DNA of 64,000 nucleotides, from assembly GCA_942490535.1 (NCBI GenBank), contig CALNXQ010000003.1, positions 186,001 to 250,000 on the forward strand, read 5' to 3'. This DNA comes from JAEINY01 sp942490535 (GTDB lineage Bacteria; Bacteroidota; Bacteroidia; Bacteroidales; Marinilabiliaceae). This document shows positions 1 through 9,616 of the stretch, piece by piece. The position numbers were made by a program, and so were the translations under genes. Within the stretch, counting starts at the first letter, position 1, and each line of letters opens with the position of its first letter. The notes under the pieces are model-generated. The model had not been told where the DNA came from, ran no database searches, and saw nothing but the letters and a program-made list of their open reading frames with translations.

Positions 1-2724
1 GAGCGTTACGGCATAACGCACTCCCCTTCCTTCATGGATACGTTGTGTGGGCAGTGTGCGAATCTCAACCCGCGAATTTCCCTTTGGGAGATGAACCGAA
101 TATTCCACCCACGGCGCATCATTTAACTGACTATCATCAAGAGATTCAGAAGTGAATGGTAGGGAAGAAACACCATAACCTAAACCTAATCCGCGCAACG
201 CCTGGACGGTAGAATGATCGGCATCCCGTTTATCAATGAACTGATTAGCCATCAAATGTTGCTTATAATTTTTTCGTGACGGCGGAAATGCACCCAGGTG
301 AATACGGCTAATGTTTAATAAGGAATCGGGCAAAGACAGCCGAATCTTGTTTTCTCCCTTGCGAACCATATACTCCCCCATGTTATACCAAATGGGTGCG
401 GCAGCCTGCGTATGCCAGATGTTACCGATGTGCTTCAACTCTTGAGTGGCACTGCTATCATTAACCATTACGGTATAGGAAGGGATATAAGCAGTAGGTA
501 TGGTGGCAAAAATCCAAAGGTTTGTTTTTCCACTTTTCTCTGTATCCCAGGTATATACTCCGTAATACGCATCTGGTATGCTATCCATGCTTCCTTGGTT
601 ATTCATTAACACACTATTTTCAAGGATTAAAGGCGCTTTAAGTGAAATATCCTGCAAATTTAGTGTGAATGAATCGGGTGATTGGTGAGCGGATAATATG
701 GTTTCTTCGGATGCTACAGCTGGCATTCCGGGGCTCATCCAGGGATGCCAGCTCATTATGTGGTTCCACTTGCCATTGGCATTCTTCACATTATAGAAAT
801 TTGTAATTGTATCAAGCTGGGCATGGCAAAAGTGGGCCATATTAGTATCGTCCAGTGCCGAAGCATCCCCTTTGGCGGCCTTCATAAAACTGCGTCTGGC
901 CAATAAATTACGCTCATTCATCCAGCGACATCCTAAAATGGGATATTCAATTAACTGATAATAGGCATCGCGCAAGGCAGCAGGAATCTTTTCTTTTATG
1001 GACTGAACTTTCGCTGTGAGCTGACGGTATTGCTCAATCCGATCATCCAATTCATTTGGAGCATAATCCAATCGATAACAATGCTCAGGTTTACCGGCAG
1101 CAGCGAGGGTATAATAACCATGCATGAGTTCGGCAATGTCGCTGGCTGTTTCGGCTCCAAACGTTTTGGCCGACCACTCTTCCATGAATAAATGCGCATT
1201 TTGAGGTGTCCACCGATTAATATTCCAGGCCATTTCCATGGCAAAGGTCAACTCTTTCTCATGTGGTTTTATATCCCCCACATTAAACATCCAAATGCGA
1301 TTAGCCCCATATTGATAAGCTTTAGTCATTTCATAAGCGATCAAACTGGGCGATATCGTGTTCAACCACAAGTAACCTTCTGGCGTTCCCAATAAAGATA
1401 AATGGTAGTACACTCCTGATCCGCCACTGCGTTTCTGTTCCTCAGGAGTACACAGCTGACGGGTGTATCCGTGGTTATCATCGGCCCACAGCAGGGTCAC
1501 ATCATCCGGTACTTCAAGCCCATTCTGATAAGTCACCAGCACTTCTTTATAGGTGCACAACACTTGCGGAACCGACTCTATCTCCTTTTTGAGGTTTCTG
1601 GATAGGAGCTGCCGCTGATCCGTTAAGGTTTGCCGGGTAATATTTACCATATCAGTAATATTTTCGGCACCCTCCATCTCAATATCTTCAGTGCCACGCA
1701 TCCCCAGCGTATAAATGTTTTCATAGTCTTTGGTCAAATAAATCCGATCGTCCCAGAAAGCCTTTATCCGATCTGGATTGGTCTTGTAATTCCAGGCTCC
1801 CTGTTTATCCACATCCCATTCGGTCATGGTATTGCAATGCATCTGTTCACAATGTGAAGTCCCTATCACGATAGCATACGCGTCCGCAACAACAGGATTC
1901 TCCGGATACGAATAGAAGGGTTTTGTACAGGCATGCATGGCAGGCCAGCAATAGTTTGCTTTAAGTCTCAGTAGCAACTCAAATACCTTAGCATATGTTT
2001 TGGGGCCAATGTCTCCGATTTCTGTTTCATAGGTTTTTCGGGCCCATACATTAAGTCCTCCAAAACCTTCGTCGTTAATAAAGATTCCCCGGTACTTTAC
2101 CGAAGGTGATCCTTGAATAAAACGAACCGGCTCTACATACAATTGATCACTTTTGACAGGCACTATGTCAGCCCACCAATACCAGGGAGATACACCAATG
2201 CCTTCTGAGAGAGTAAACACCCCATAAGCTGTGCCGCGTCGGTCGCTGCCAGCCACCACTAAAGCTTGCTTTAAACCCGGAAAAGGATGCTCAATGGTCG
2301 TGATGATAAAAGATTCCCACTGTTGGTCAATCGTGCTAATATCTAGTTTTTTGGTTTTTATGAGTTGATCGATCAACTGAGAATTACCGATTGTCCCAAT
2401 AATAACCGCATATTCAGTATTGAATTCATTGCTCTGGTTGACATGGGGCTTGACCGAAGTAACCAGCTCCACATCTGCAGCGAAATGATTGGTCGCTGTT
2501 GCCACCACCTTATAATCTAATGAGTCGATGTAAAGATCGGCACAGGTATGGGATGAAACGAGCGGAAATCCCTTTTCCATGGGTTCATCAGAAATTTCTA
2601 CTTGTCCTGTTTGGGCAAAAAAACAAGTCACATTAAGCCCAAAGATCAGACTCAAACAGAATACTGTTTTTAATACAGTATTCCGTTTATGTACAATATT
2701 TTTGAGAGGAATTCTTTTTACCAT
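1..2724 (-). CDS. GH115-type alpha-glucuronidase, C-terminus cut by window edge
   Basis: The reading frame is open from an ATG at 2724 to base 1 (908 codons, no stop), so the C-terminus lies outside the window. Residues about 12-40 form a signal peptide (hydrophobic stretch ending in FFAQ). The body matches my knowledge of glycoside hydrolase family 115, which removes 1,2-linked (4-O-methyl)glucuronic acid from glucuronoxylan and related glycans. Family-like blocks are GVSPWYWWAD, YRGIFINDEG (about 209-218), NYCWPAMH (about 255), LLWADDNHGY (about 412) and FNVGDIKPHEKE (about 480). It follows a secreted HExxH protein by 68 bases and is the last visible gene of the PUL; a terminator at 3963-3995 means these two genes may be transcribed apart from the main operon. 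Family assignment is fairly sure; the substrate is inferred. Confidence 0.82.
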   Translation of the reverse strand, partial: MVKRIPLKNIVHKRNTVLKTVFCLSLIFGLNVTCFFAQTGQVEISDEPMEKGFPLVSSHTCADLYIDSLDYKVVATATNHFAADVELVTSVKPHVNQSNEFNTEYAVIIGTIGNSQLIDQLIKTKKLDISTIDQQWESFIITTIEHPFPGLKQALVVAGSDRRGTAYGVFTLSEGIGVSPWYWWADIVPVKSDQLYVEPVRFIQGSPSVKYRGIFINDEGFGGLNVWARKTYETEIGDIGPKTYAKVFELLLRLKANYCWPAMHACTKPFYSYPENPVVADAYAIVIGTSHCEQMHCNTMTEWDVDKQGAWNYKTNPDRIKAFWDDRIYLTKDYENIYTLGMRGTEDIEMEGAENITDMVNITRQTLTDQRQLLSRNLKKEIESVPQVLCTYKEVLVTYQNGLEVPDDVTLLWADDNHGYTRQLCTPEEQKRSGGSGVYYHLSLLGTPEGYLWLNTISPSLIAYEMTKAYQYGANRIWMFNVGDIKPHEKELTFAMEMAWNINRWTPQNAHLFMEEWSAKTFGAETASDIAELMHGYYTLAAAGKPEHCYRLDYAPNELDDRIEQYRQLTAKVQSIKEKIPAALRDAYYQLIEYPILGCRWMNERNLLARRSFMKAAKGDASALDDTNMAHFCHAQLDTITNFYNVKNANGKWNHIMSWHPWMSPGMPAVASEETILSAHQSPDSFTLNLQDISLKAPLILENSVLMNNQGSMDSIPDAYYGVYTWDTEKSGKTNLWIFATIPTAYIPSYTVMVNDSSATQELKHIGNIWHTQAAAPIWYNMGEYMVRKGENKIRLSLPDSLLNISRIHLGAFPPSRKNYKQHLMANQFIDKRDADHSTVQALRGLGLGYGVSSLPFTSESLDDSQLNDAPWVEYSVHLPKGNSRVEIRTLPTQRIHEGRGVRYAVTL

Positions 2725-2792
2725 TTGAAAATATATCTGTTTTATTAGTACAATTAGATTGCAACACCATATCAGGGTCAACAAAGCCCATC

Positions 2793-3914
2793 TCATCGAC
2801 TTACTATGCACTGACTGCTAATACTGTCAAGACTTGAAATTATTTCAGGGAAAGCCTCATGAAGAGTAACATTAGAGGCACTTTCAATATAGTGCTTCTT
2901 TAATGCCATGTATAAAACAGGCATAAGAGTAAATCCTTCTTGCTCAGCCTGAAGTTCAATATTTTTTTCTATCAATTTCGAGTTATCTTTATACGTTAAA
3001 ACAACTTGACACACTCTTGTTAATGTTTCATCAAAGAGATACTCCCAATCAGCATAGCCCAACTTCTTATCACGATCACTATGCAAATGGCTGTATTTTG
3101 CTATTTTTTCTTTGTATATATCTAAATACCGCCTTAAGAACATATGACTGAATTCATGAAATATGACAGCTGAATAAGTCTCTTTGGTACCAAATACCGG
3201 CAGACCATCCTTCACGAACTTTGGTCCAATGCGAATATATGGTTCGCAATTATCATTTTCACAGCTGGTATTGAACGGCATCGCTGCTCCTCCTGACCAC
3301 ATCATCGGGATTAACCGAATATGATAGGCCTGATATTTATACTTAAAGAAACGCTCTAAATCTTGTACAATAGTTTCAACCTTTTCGACCTGTTGTTGAT
3401 TCTCAATAATTAAGGCATATTGTTTTTTGTTCGCATTGTATAATTCATTAAAACCAGTTTCTGATTCCAACTGACGTAGTTTAGCTAAAAACTGTTCTAC
3501 TGGTCCTTTTGCGTACCCGGGCATATTGGTCAATTCAAACCAGCAACTCATGTTGCCTGCAAGGCTATCATTAAGATAAGACATCAGACTAACAGGTGCA
3601 AAACCTACAAATCCTTGATCTATCAATGCATTAAAATAATTTATGCAGTCCTTATTTTTGTAGTTTTTAATAACGCTATCATAAGCGTCTTTTAAGGGAA
3701 ACTCGAATTGAGTTATCATTGACCATGGCAGTAATCCCTTAGCTAAAATGACGCTATCCATTTTCGATTGATGGATGAGGGCAAAAATTAGTTCTTCATT
3801 TTTATCAATTTTTAAATCAATTCTTTCCTGTGCATTAAATGTTACCGATATAAATATCAGTACTAGAAAGGTTAGAATATTCTTTAAGTAAATTGGCTTT
3901 TCAAATACACTCAT
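2793..3914 (-). CDS. Secreted HExxH zinc-metallopeptidase-like protein (DUF4932-like)
   Basis: The 373-residue protein starts with a clear signal peptide (MSVFEKPIYLKNILTFLVLI, ending FNAQ). An in-frame ATG at 3953 would add 13 charged residues before the signal, so 3914 is preferred. The key motif is HEFSH at residues 253-257 in a hydrophobic helix, a zincin zinc site; a Glu in the following DETLTR block could be the third ligand. The overall look matches Bacteroidota proteins labelled DUF4932, whose substrate is unknown to me. It lies between the GH2 enzyme and the GH115 enzyme, downstream of a terminator-like hairpin. Seen: signal peptide and HEFSH. Inferred: metal dependence and peptidase activity. 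It could also be an inactive or glycan-directed relative. Confidence 0.6.
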   Translation of the reverse strand: MSVFEKPIYLKNILTFLVLIFISVTFNAQERIDLKIDKNEELIFALIHQSKMDSVILAKGLLPWSMITQFEFPLKDAYDSVIKNYKNKDCINYFNALIDQGFVGFAPVSLMSYLNDSLAGNMSCWFELTNMPGYAKGPVEQFLAKLRQLESETGFNELYNANKKQYALIIENQQQVEKVETIVQDLERFFKYKYQAYHIRLIPMMWSGGAAMPFNTSCENDNCEPYIRIGPKFVKDGLPVFGTKETYSAVIFHEFSHMFLRRYLDIYKEKIAKYSHLHSDRDKKLGYADWEYLFDETLTRVCQVVLTYKDNSKLIEKNIELQAEQEGFTLMPVLYMALKKHYIESASNVTLHEAFPEIISSLDSISSQCIVSR

Positions 3915-3962
3915 GGTACAGTAAATTATTTGATCACTTTCCTTTAGCTGCATGGCTTAAAA

Positions 3963-3995
3963 AAATCATGACAAGCACTTGTCTTGCCATGATTT
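3963..3995 (-). terminator. Terminator-like hairpin after the GH2 gene
   Basis: An 8-bp perfect outer stem (AAATCATG with CATGATTT) plus an inner 4-bp stem is followed on the minus strand by a run of seven T. It lies 29 bases after the stop of the GH2 gene, so it probably ends or attenuates the main PUL transcript there. Confidence 0.6.
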
Positions 3996-4024
3996 GAAAT
4001 ATATAAAACTACCTATGAAGAATT

Positions 4025-6556
4025 TTAGTAAGTATCCACGAGCGTCTTTATCACCAATTGATCCTCCCCTTCTGAATGAGATATTCCTTTGGATATAAAA
4101 CTCACTTTTTTAGTTTCTCCTGGAATCAAATCAAAATAATTATCTGAAAAGAATCCGTCAGTCTTAGCGAAAGTGAGGCAAACATCTTTTGCCAGGTACG
4201 TGGTTTGCAATTGAATTTGAAGGGTATCGCCAGCCCTTTTCTCAATCGTATAGGAAATATCAGTCTTCTTTAGTTCCAACTCTTTAGGTGCCTTCAAATA
4301 CAGATTATTTCGTGAGATGACGACTTCATTTTCCAACAACTCTACTGATAATACAACCGCATTGGAAGCATGCCCTTTCAGGATGGAATCAACCGCATAG
4401 GATGTCACTTGATTACTTGTGTTCGCAGTTATAGTTACAGCTTCCATAGTCTCCCAGATACGATTACCCTCAAAATCGAATAAGGTGGCGACCAACTGAC
4501 CTTTCTTCTCAACTGGCCGGTCTGAAACAAGAAACACCTCCACCTTATCGCCATTAACAACAGGTGATACGAGCACATTGGCATAAGCCTCCCGCACTTT
4601 ATAATGGAGCGCTTTCCATCGGTTATAATAATCTACGGACGACCAGGAAGCAACCGGCCAGCAATCATTTAATTGCCAATATAAAGTCCCCATGCAAAAC
4701 GGCATGGCGCGACGGTGCGCTTCAATGGCCATTTTTATCCCTTTGGCCTGCAGCACCTGACTCACATACACATAGGATTCAAAATCTTTGGGCCATTGAT
4801 AATCGCGTTTTATGTACTTATCAATAACCGGATAACCCACCCGGTGCTTTTGATGGCTCTTCATCACTTCTGAGTCCATGTGACGGTCTTCCGGGAGCGT
4901 GAAAGCTTCAATGGTTTTCATCTCTGGTAGAGATTGGAAACCATATTCACTCATAAAGCGACCGATATTCTCCTCTTCCAGAAACACTTCAAAGGGATCC
5001 TGAGCATGCCAGACGGCCCATAGGTGCACATCCCCCTCTTTATTAACCGGATAACCCCAACCATATTTGGGTGAAGATGGCCAGTAAGCCTTGCCTGCAT
5101 CACATTCCGCTATTACATCGGGTAACAAGTGATGAAAAAGCGCTTCATAATCCTGCCATACTTTGGCCGAGTCCTCCTTTGAATAGCGATTGGACCATCG
5201 CCAATCCTGCCACCCGATGTAGTTCTCATTATTGCCACACCAAAGGGCCAGGGAAGGATGATTGCGTAGACGCTTCACATTTTCAATGGCCTCCTGACGC
5301 ACATTTTCAAGATACTCCTGTTCACCCGGGTACATGCTACAAGCAAACATAAAATCCTGCCAAACTAATATCCCATGTTGATCGCACAAGTCATAAAAGT
5401 AGTCTTCCTCATAAAAACCACCACCCCATACGCGCAACATATTCATATTGGCATCCAACGCATGTTGGATAACCTGCCGGTAATCAGCTGAATCAACTTT
5501 ACTTTGGAAACTTTCCTGAGGAATGTAATTGGCCCCTTTGGCAAAAACAGGCACCCCATTCAATTCGAAATGAAAAGAAGCCCCTTTATCATCCGGATTT
5601 TGAACCAATTTCAGATCCCGTACACCAATGGAAAGCGCTTTGCGATCAAGCACTTTTCGTTCTTTGACTAAAGTCGTTTTTATCTGATAAAGATGCGCTT
5701 CACCAAGGCCATTAGACCACCACAGTTTTGGTTGATGGATGTGAAGGTCACAACTTACTGTATTGCTACCTTGTTTTAATGAAACCTGTATTACCTCTTT
5801 AATATCGGCCTCTGCACATTCAATAATAACTTGTGCTTCCACAGACTTGGCGGCATCAATTTCAACAAAAGCCTTAAGTTCAGCAACCTGCGCATTCACC
5901 TTTTCCTGTCGGATATGACTATCTGAAATAATCGCGTTGGACCATGCTTTTATATAAACAGGACGCCAAATACCGGCGGTTATAAATACAGGTCCCCAAT
6001 CCCAGCCGAAATGAAACGCCGGTTTCCGTGTATACACATAGTCATCAAATAATGGAATACTATCTTCCCCGCAAAGCGCTTTATTTATGTGAACCGGACT
6101 TTTAAATCTTACCTCTAAATTGTTTGCTCCCTTCTTCAGAACTTCCTTTACGTCCGCCGTCCATGTACGGAAGTAATTATTGGCAGATATTATTGGCTTT
6201 TCATTAAGGTAAACTTCTGCATGGGTATCCAATCCTTCAAAGCACAATTCAATTTGCTGCTGCTGGAGTGTTTCGTCTGAAACGTCAAAGGAAGTGTAAT
6301 AGTTCCAGTTCCGTTCCCCAATCCATTGCAACTGCGCTTCATTATCCCTATTATAAGGTTCAATAATTAAACCATTTTCCAATAAATCCATGTGGACCGA
6401 TCCGGGCACATTAGCCGGATATTGCATCGTACTATCTTGCTCCGAGAAAAACCAACTGCTATTATTTAATGAACTAATAACCGGTTGCTGATTATCCATC
6501 GGCATTTGACATCGTACGAAAATAAATAATACGATGGTAACTATAAATAATCTCAT
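4025..6556 (-). CDS. GH2 beta-mannosidase-like lipoprotein
   Basis: The start at 6556 gives a short signal peptide with a lipobox-like end (MRLFIVTIVLFIFVRC); an upstream ATG at 6664 would overlap the previous gene by 83 bases and bury the signal, so it is rejected. The 843-residue protein has the GH2 order: galactose-binding-like sugar domain (WNYYTSFDV, HVDLLE-like start), immunoglobulin-like domain, TIM barrel and C-terminal beta domains. The acid/base Glu is E444 in WCGNNEN and the nucleophile is E537 in SEYGFQS. The phrase VRVWGGGFYE-like (LRVWGGGFYEED) and the exo-type layout point to exo-beta-mannosidase rather than beta-galactosidase. It would release terminal beta-mannose (or a similar sugar) at the cell surface or periplasm. 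Part of the PUL enzyme operon, 25 bases after the PEGA/HExxH gene. Confidence 0.85.
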   Translation of the reverse strand: MRLFIVTIVLFIFVRCQMPMDNQQPVISSLNNSSWFFSEQDSTMQYPANVPGSVHMDLLENGLIIEPYNRDNEAQLQWIGERNWNYYTSFDVSDETLQQQQIELCFEGLDTHAEVYLNEKPIISANNYFRTWTADVKEVLKKGANNLEVRFKSPVHINKALCGEDSIPLFDDYVYTRKPAFHFGWDWGPVFITAGIWRPVYIKAWSNAIISDSHIRQEKVNAQVAELKAFVEIDAAKSVEAQVIIECAEADIKEVIQVSLKQGSNTVSCDLHIHQPKLWWSNGLGEAHLYQIKTTLVKERKVLDRKALSIGVRDLKLVQNPDDKGASFHFELNGVPVFAKGANYIPQESFQSKVDSADYRQVIQHALDANMNMLRVWGGGFYEEDYFYDLCDQHGILVWQDFMFACSMYPGEQEYLENVRQEAIENVKRLRNHPSLALWCGNNENYIGWQDWRWSNRYSKEDSAKVWQDYEALFHHLLPDVIAECDAGKAYWPSSPKYGWGYPVNKEGDVHLWAVWHAQDPFEVFLEEENIGRFMSEYGFQSLPEMKTIEAFTLPEDRHMDSEVMKSHQKHRVGYPVIDKYIKRDYQWPKDFESYVYVSQVLQAKGIKMAIEAHRRAMPFCMGTLYWQLNDCWPVASWSSVDYYNRWKALHYKVREAYANVLVSPVVNGDKVEVFLVSDRPVEKKGQLVATLFDFEGNRIWETMEAVTITANTSNQVTSYAVDSILKGHASNAVVLSVELLENEVVISRNNLYLKAPKELELKKTDISYTIEKRAGDTLQIQLQTTYLAKDVCLTFAKTDGFFSDNYFDLIPGETKKVSFISKGISHSEGEDQLVIKTLVDTY

Positions 6557-6581
6557 GATACAACTTTTACGTGTGTGATTA

Positions 6582-7622
6582 TTACTTGCTAGCCATTGCT
6601 GATTCGCGCAAGGAACATTTGAGCATGGCTTCTGGTCCAATGCCATAGAAAATACTACCGCCATTACCAGCTTTTACGCGACCTCCAATAAAATCGCTGT
6701 ACCAATCCATCCAAGGATAAGTATATCCATATTTTTCAGCAGCATGAATCACCAGCCCATCGCCTCCCTTTTCCGGTAAGCGCTCACCTCTGTTTTGAAA
6801 ATAGGTCTCCCCTACAGTATGCAACCACTCATGCACCCAGACACCCGGGTCATTATTTTTATACCACTCAATCTTTTCGTTGATATCTGATCCGGCATCA
6901 AACTTAACTGTGATGTAACCAGTTTTGATGGGTTCATTCATCGGATCCGTCCAGGCCAGGCCAAAATAAGAGCTTTGGAAACTACACGCACCATCCTTCT
7001 CCCGCCAAAAAACGAATACCGCATCGTAATTGCCCGGTTTAACCTCCGGTATCAATTCTGTGATTGAGTTGGGTTCAAGTGTGAACCAGGTATTGCTGGC
7101 TTTGTATAATTCAACAGGTGTGTCTATATCTTTTCGCTCTATATCCCATTGCATGGTGCCGTAGGAATAGGGCTCAAATTGATTTTTAATACTCCACTGG
7201 AAAAATTCAAATCCTGCATCCAGCTCCTCTTTACTGAAGTGGGCACTACAACGACCAGTAGATGAAGCACCTGTTACCTCATGAATACCGACCCACAATG
7301 CTTTCCAGACTTTTGGTTCGGGTTTATCCGATGCCGTTAAAGCAACTGCCATATCTTCTGATACCTCCAGCTCTTTTCTTAAATAGGTGGCCGACTCTTT
7401 CATCGCCACACCAATTACATGTGCTCCCTTGCTCACTGAAATTTCGGCTGGTGTTTTTAAACCGGTGTACTGCCCATCCAGATAGATGTATCCCGATTCT
7501 TCGGCACTAATGTTTAGAACAGGCGAAGAGACCTTCGTTGATTCAGTACCATTATCGCAAGCTATCAACAAACTAAAAATAGTCAACAGCATTAAAAAAG
7601 TATTGCATTTTATTCTTTTCAT
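6582..7622 (-). CDS. Lipoprotein with PEGA-like and HExxH domains, function unknown
   Basis: This 346-residue protein begins with a lipoprotein signal (IFSLLIACDNG, Cys 22). Residues about 38-95 look like a PEGA domain (YIYLDGQYTGLKTPAEI, a short beta repeat often found on surface proteins). The remainder has the motif HEWLH at 264-268, preceded by a Trp-rich segment; this is a zinc-binding HExxH signature. I do not recognise a named family for the catalytic part. It sits inside the glycosidase operon between the GH63-like and GH2 genes, so it may be a surface protease or glycoprotein-specific peptidase acting with the glycosidases. Seen: lipobox, PEGA-like repeat, HEWLH. Inferred: any enzymatic function. 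Confidence 0.6.
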   Translation of the reverse strand: MKRIKCNTFLMLLTIFSLLIACDNGTESTKVSSPVLNISAEESGYIYLDGQYTGLKTPAEISVSKGAHVIGVAMKESATYLRKELEVSEDMAVALTASDKPEPKVWKALWVGIHEVTGASSTGRCSAHFSKEELDAGFEFFQWSIKNQFEPYSYGTMQWDIERKDIDTPVELYKASNTWFTLEPNSITELIPEVKPGNYDAVFVFWREKDGACSFQSSYFGLAWTDPMNEPIKTGYITVKFDAGSDINEKIEWYKNNDPGVWVHEWLHTVGETYFQNRGERLPEKGGDGLVIHAAEKYGYTYPWMDWYSDFIGGRVKAGNGGSIFYGIGPEAMLKCSLRESAMASK

Positions 7623-7654
7623 CGTTTTATTCTTATGTTAGTTAGCGTTCTAGT

Positions 7655-7675
7655 AATAGGGATTCCCTGTCTATT
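7655..7675 (-). other. Short intercistronic hairpin
   Basis: An imperfect inverted repeat (AATAGGGA with TCCCT..TATT) sits between the GH63-like and PEGA/HExxH genes. There is no T-run, so it is more likely an RNA-stability or processing element than a terminator. The signal is weak. Confidence 0.3.
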
Positions 7676-7687
7676 CATGCAATCAAA

Positions 7688-9520
7688 CTATTTTTGAGTA
7701 TCCCAATTCTCCAAATAGTCATGCGCCAGGATAAAAAACACACTGGCAGTCCAGGTATAAGATTTGTCTCTTAATCCTTCACCTGTGATCGCATTATAGT
7801 TCTCAGCAAAGCCATTTTGTAAACAGAGGTCACAGAACTTTTCCGACACCTCTCTTGCCAAATCCATTTCCCCACATTTGGCCAATCCATCCACAATAAT
7901 CAAAGTTGAAGGTGCCCAAATGGGTCCTTTCCAATATCCATCATCATCATACAATTCTCCATTTGGATTTTCGGTTGCCAATCCCCATTTAGTGAGATAT
8001 CCATCCTTTTTGAGCTGATCGATCATTTTATGGCGAATTTCAGCAGGCAGTTTCTCTCCCAAAACGATTGGGAGGTAGGCCATTAAACTCTGGCTATTGA
8101 TAGGCTCTTCACCAGTCTCAATATTAGTGGTAATGAATCTGTTTCCATTCCAATGATGTGCTATCATTAAGGATAACATATTATCGGACTTCTGTCTCCA
8201 TACCATTGCTTCTTCAGTATTATTCAAGCGAAGCGCCAGTTCTTCCAAAACATCCAATTGAATAATGAGGTAGGCATATAAATTAGCACTTTCCCAATGG
8301 CCACGCTGATGGGCTTTACCATTCACATCAAATTCAGATCCATTGTCCCACCCTGAATCATTACCATGGGTATATTCAGGTAAGCCATTATGATTCGTAT
8401 CTCTCTGAATGAGCCAATAATCCGTCCACTTCTGCATGACATCATAGGCTTGCGAAAGCTGTGCATCGGTAAAGTGGATATTCGTCATCAGCTTCCTTAA
8501 ACACCATCCATGAATAGGGGGTTTCAAATAGTCTGTAAGGACTCTACCCCGACCAATTAAATCAGGAAGCTGACCATTTTCCTGTTGATGGTCAAACAGG
8601 ATCATAAATTGATCCAACGCCATATCGGGCATTTGATAAGAACAAGCCATGGCATTAAAGCAATGGTCCCAACTCCAGATATAATGCATCCAATTTTTAG
8701 ACATCAACATACCCGGCCTTTTCAAATTTCCACCTTTATCTAATACTGAAGACCACAGTATATAGGATGCTAATGCTTTGGGTTCTTTATACGTTGAAGG
8801 TACAGATGGCATTTGAGCCAACCATTGATTAAATACATTGCGCGAGTCAGACACGCATTGATCAAAGCTTTTAAAAATGCTGGTGCTGTGCCAACTGCTG
8901 TCAGTCTCCTCAATGGCTACCTCGTAGAAATTACTCTCCCCAGGTATCAGCAAAATTTCATCCCGTTTATTATATGATAAGGTACCATTCAGGCCTGTCA
9001 GCATATAGCGGGATGTGCCAAATTTAAAGTCAACCTGGATGTGATATTTATTGCTGGAAACTGGAGATATAGTAAATCGCTCATTAGCAATCAAGCTTTT
9101 GTTGAAGCCTAGGCGCATCGGTGATCCAGCCCCACGCAATCGGAAGATTCCAGCCGATTCAAAACATCCTGACGCGCACTCTTTTCCATCGCTTAAGAAG
9201 GATATTCTTTCCGGAATGGCTGTAGCTTTAATCAAAGAGTCTTGTGTATTTGTTAGTAATTCAATGCTACATAATTGCCCTTTTCCAAAATCACTATTCC
9301 CGGTCACATCTGTTAATGCTAGTATTCTATTTCCAGTCACGCTTTCGGGACTATACCCAAGCGCCAACCCGGATCCACTATAGCTAAAAGGAACATCCCG
9401 GACATCAAAACCATTGGCAGATGACGTATCATTACCTCCGGAATCAAACGTACAGCTGATGAAAACAGCTACTATAAACCCAATTGAAACTACGCTTAGT
9501 AATTTCATTATCAATTTCAT
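7688..9520 (-). CDS. GH63-like (alpha/alpha)6-barrel glycosidase lipoprotein
   Basis: The 610-residue protein has a lipoprotein signal peptide ending at VFISC (Cys 23; an ATG at 9508 is an equally good start). After an N-terminal beta-sandwich (about 35-215) comes an alpha-toroid catalytic domain. Hallmarks are WSWDHCFNAMA (about 282-292), GNDSGWDNGSEFD with D392 as likely acid, YWKGPIWAPS (about 530) and ENYNAITGEG with E573 as likely base. This arrangement is that of GH63 and MGH1-like alpha-glucosidases and mannosylglycerate hydrolases. It should hydrolyse an alpha-linked glucosyl-type residue, with inversion. It follows GH97 by 96 bases in the PUL. The fold is confident; the exact family and sugar are not. 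Confidence 0.75.
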   Translation of the reverse strand: MKLIMKLLSVVSIGFIVAVFISCTFDSGGNDTSSANGFDVRDVPFSYSGSGLALGYSPESVTGNRILALTDVTGNSDFGKGQLCSIELLTNTQDSLIKATAIPERISFLSDGKECASGCFESAGIFRLRGAGSPMRLGFNKSLIANERFTISPVSSNKYHIQVDFKFGTSRYMLTGLNGTLSYNKRDEILLIPGESNFYEVAIEETDSSWHSTSIFKSFDQCVSDSRNVFNQWLAQMPSVPSTYKEPKALASYILWSSVLDKGGNLKRPGMLMSKNWMHYIWSWDHCFNAMACSYQMPDMALDQFMILFDHQQENGQLPDLIGRGRVLTDYLKPPIHGWCLRKLMTNIHFTDAQLSQAYDVMQKWTDYWLIQRDTNHNGLPEYTHGNDSGWDNGSEFDVNGKAHQRGHWESANLYAYLIIQLDVLEELALRLNNTEEAMVWRQKSDNMLSLMIAHHWNGNRFITTNIETGEEPINSQSLMAYLPIVLGEKLPAEIRHKMIDQLKKDGYLTKWGLATENPNGELYDDDGYWKGPIWAPSTLIIVDGLAKCGEMDLAREVSEKFCDLCLQNGFAENYNAITGEGLRDKSYTWTASVFFILAHDYLENWDTQK

Positions 9521-9580
9521 GCTTATTAATTTTACGAAAGACTTATGAATAGAAAAAAGAACCTGTTGAAATGAGAAGAA

Positions 9581-9605
9581 GGCAGATGAAGTAACCTAAT
9601 CTGCC
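9581..9605 (-). other. Intercistronic hairpin after GH97
   Basis: A 7-bp perfect stem (GGCAGAT with ATCTGCC) 12 bases past the GH97 stop codon. No clear T-run follows on the minus strand, so it probably affects transcript processing or stability between the GH97 and GH63-like cistrons. Confidence 0.4.
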
Positions 9606-9616
9606 CCCTCATTCTC

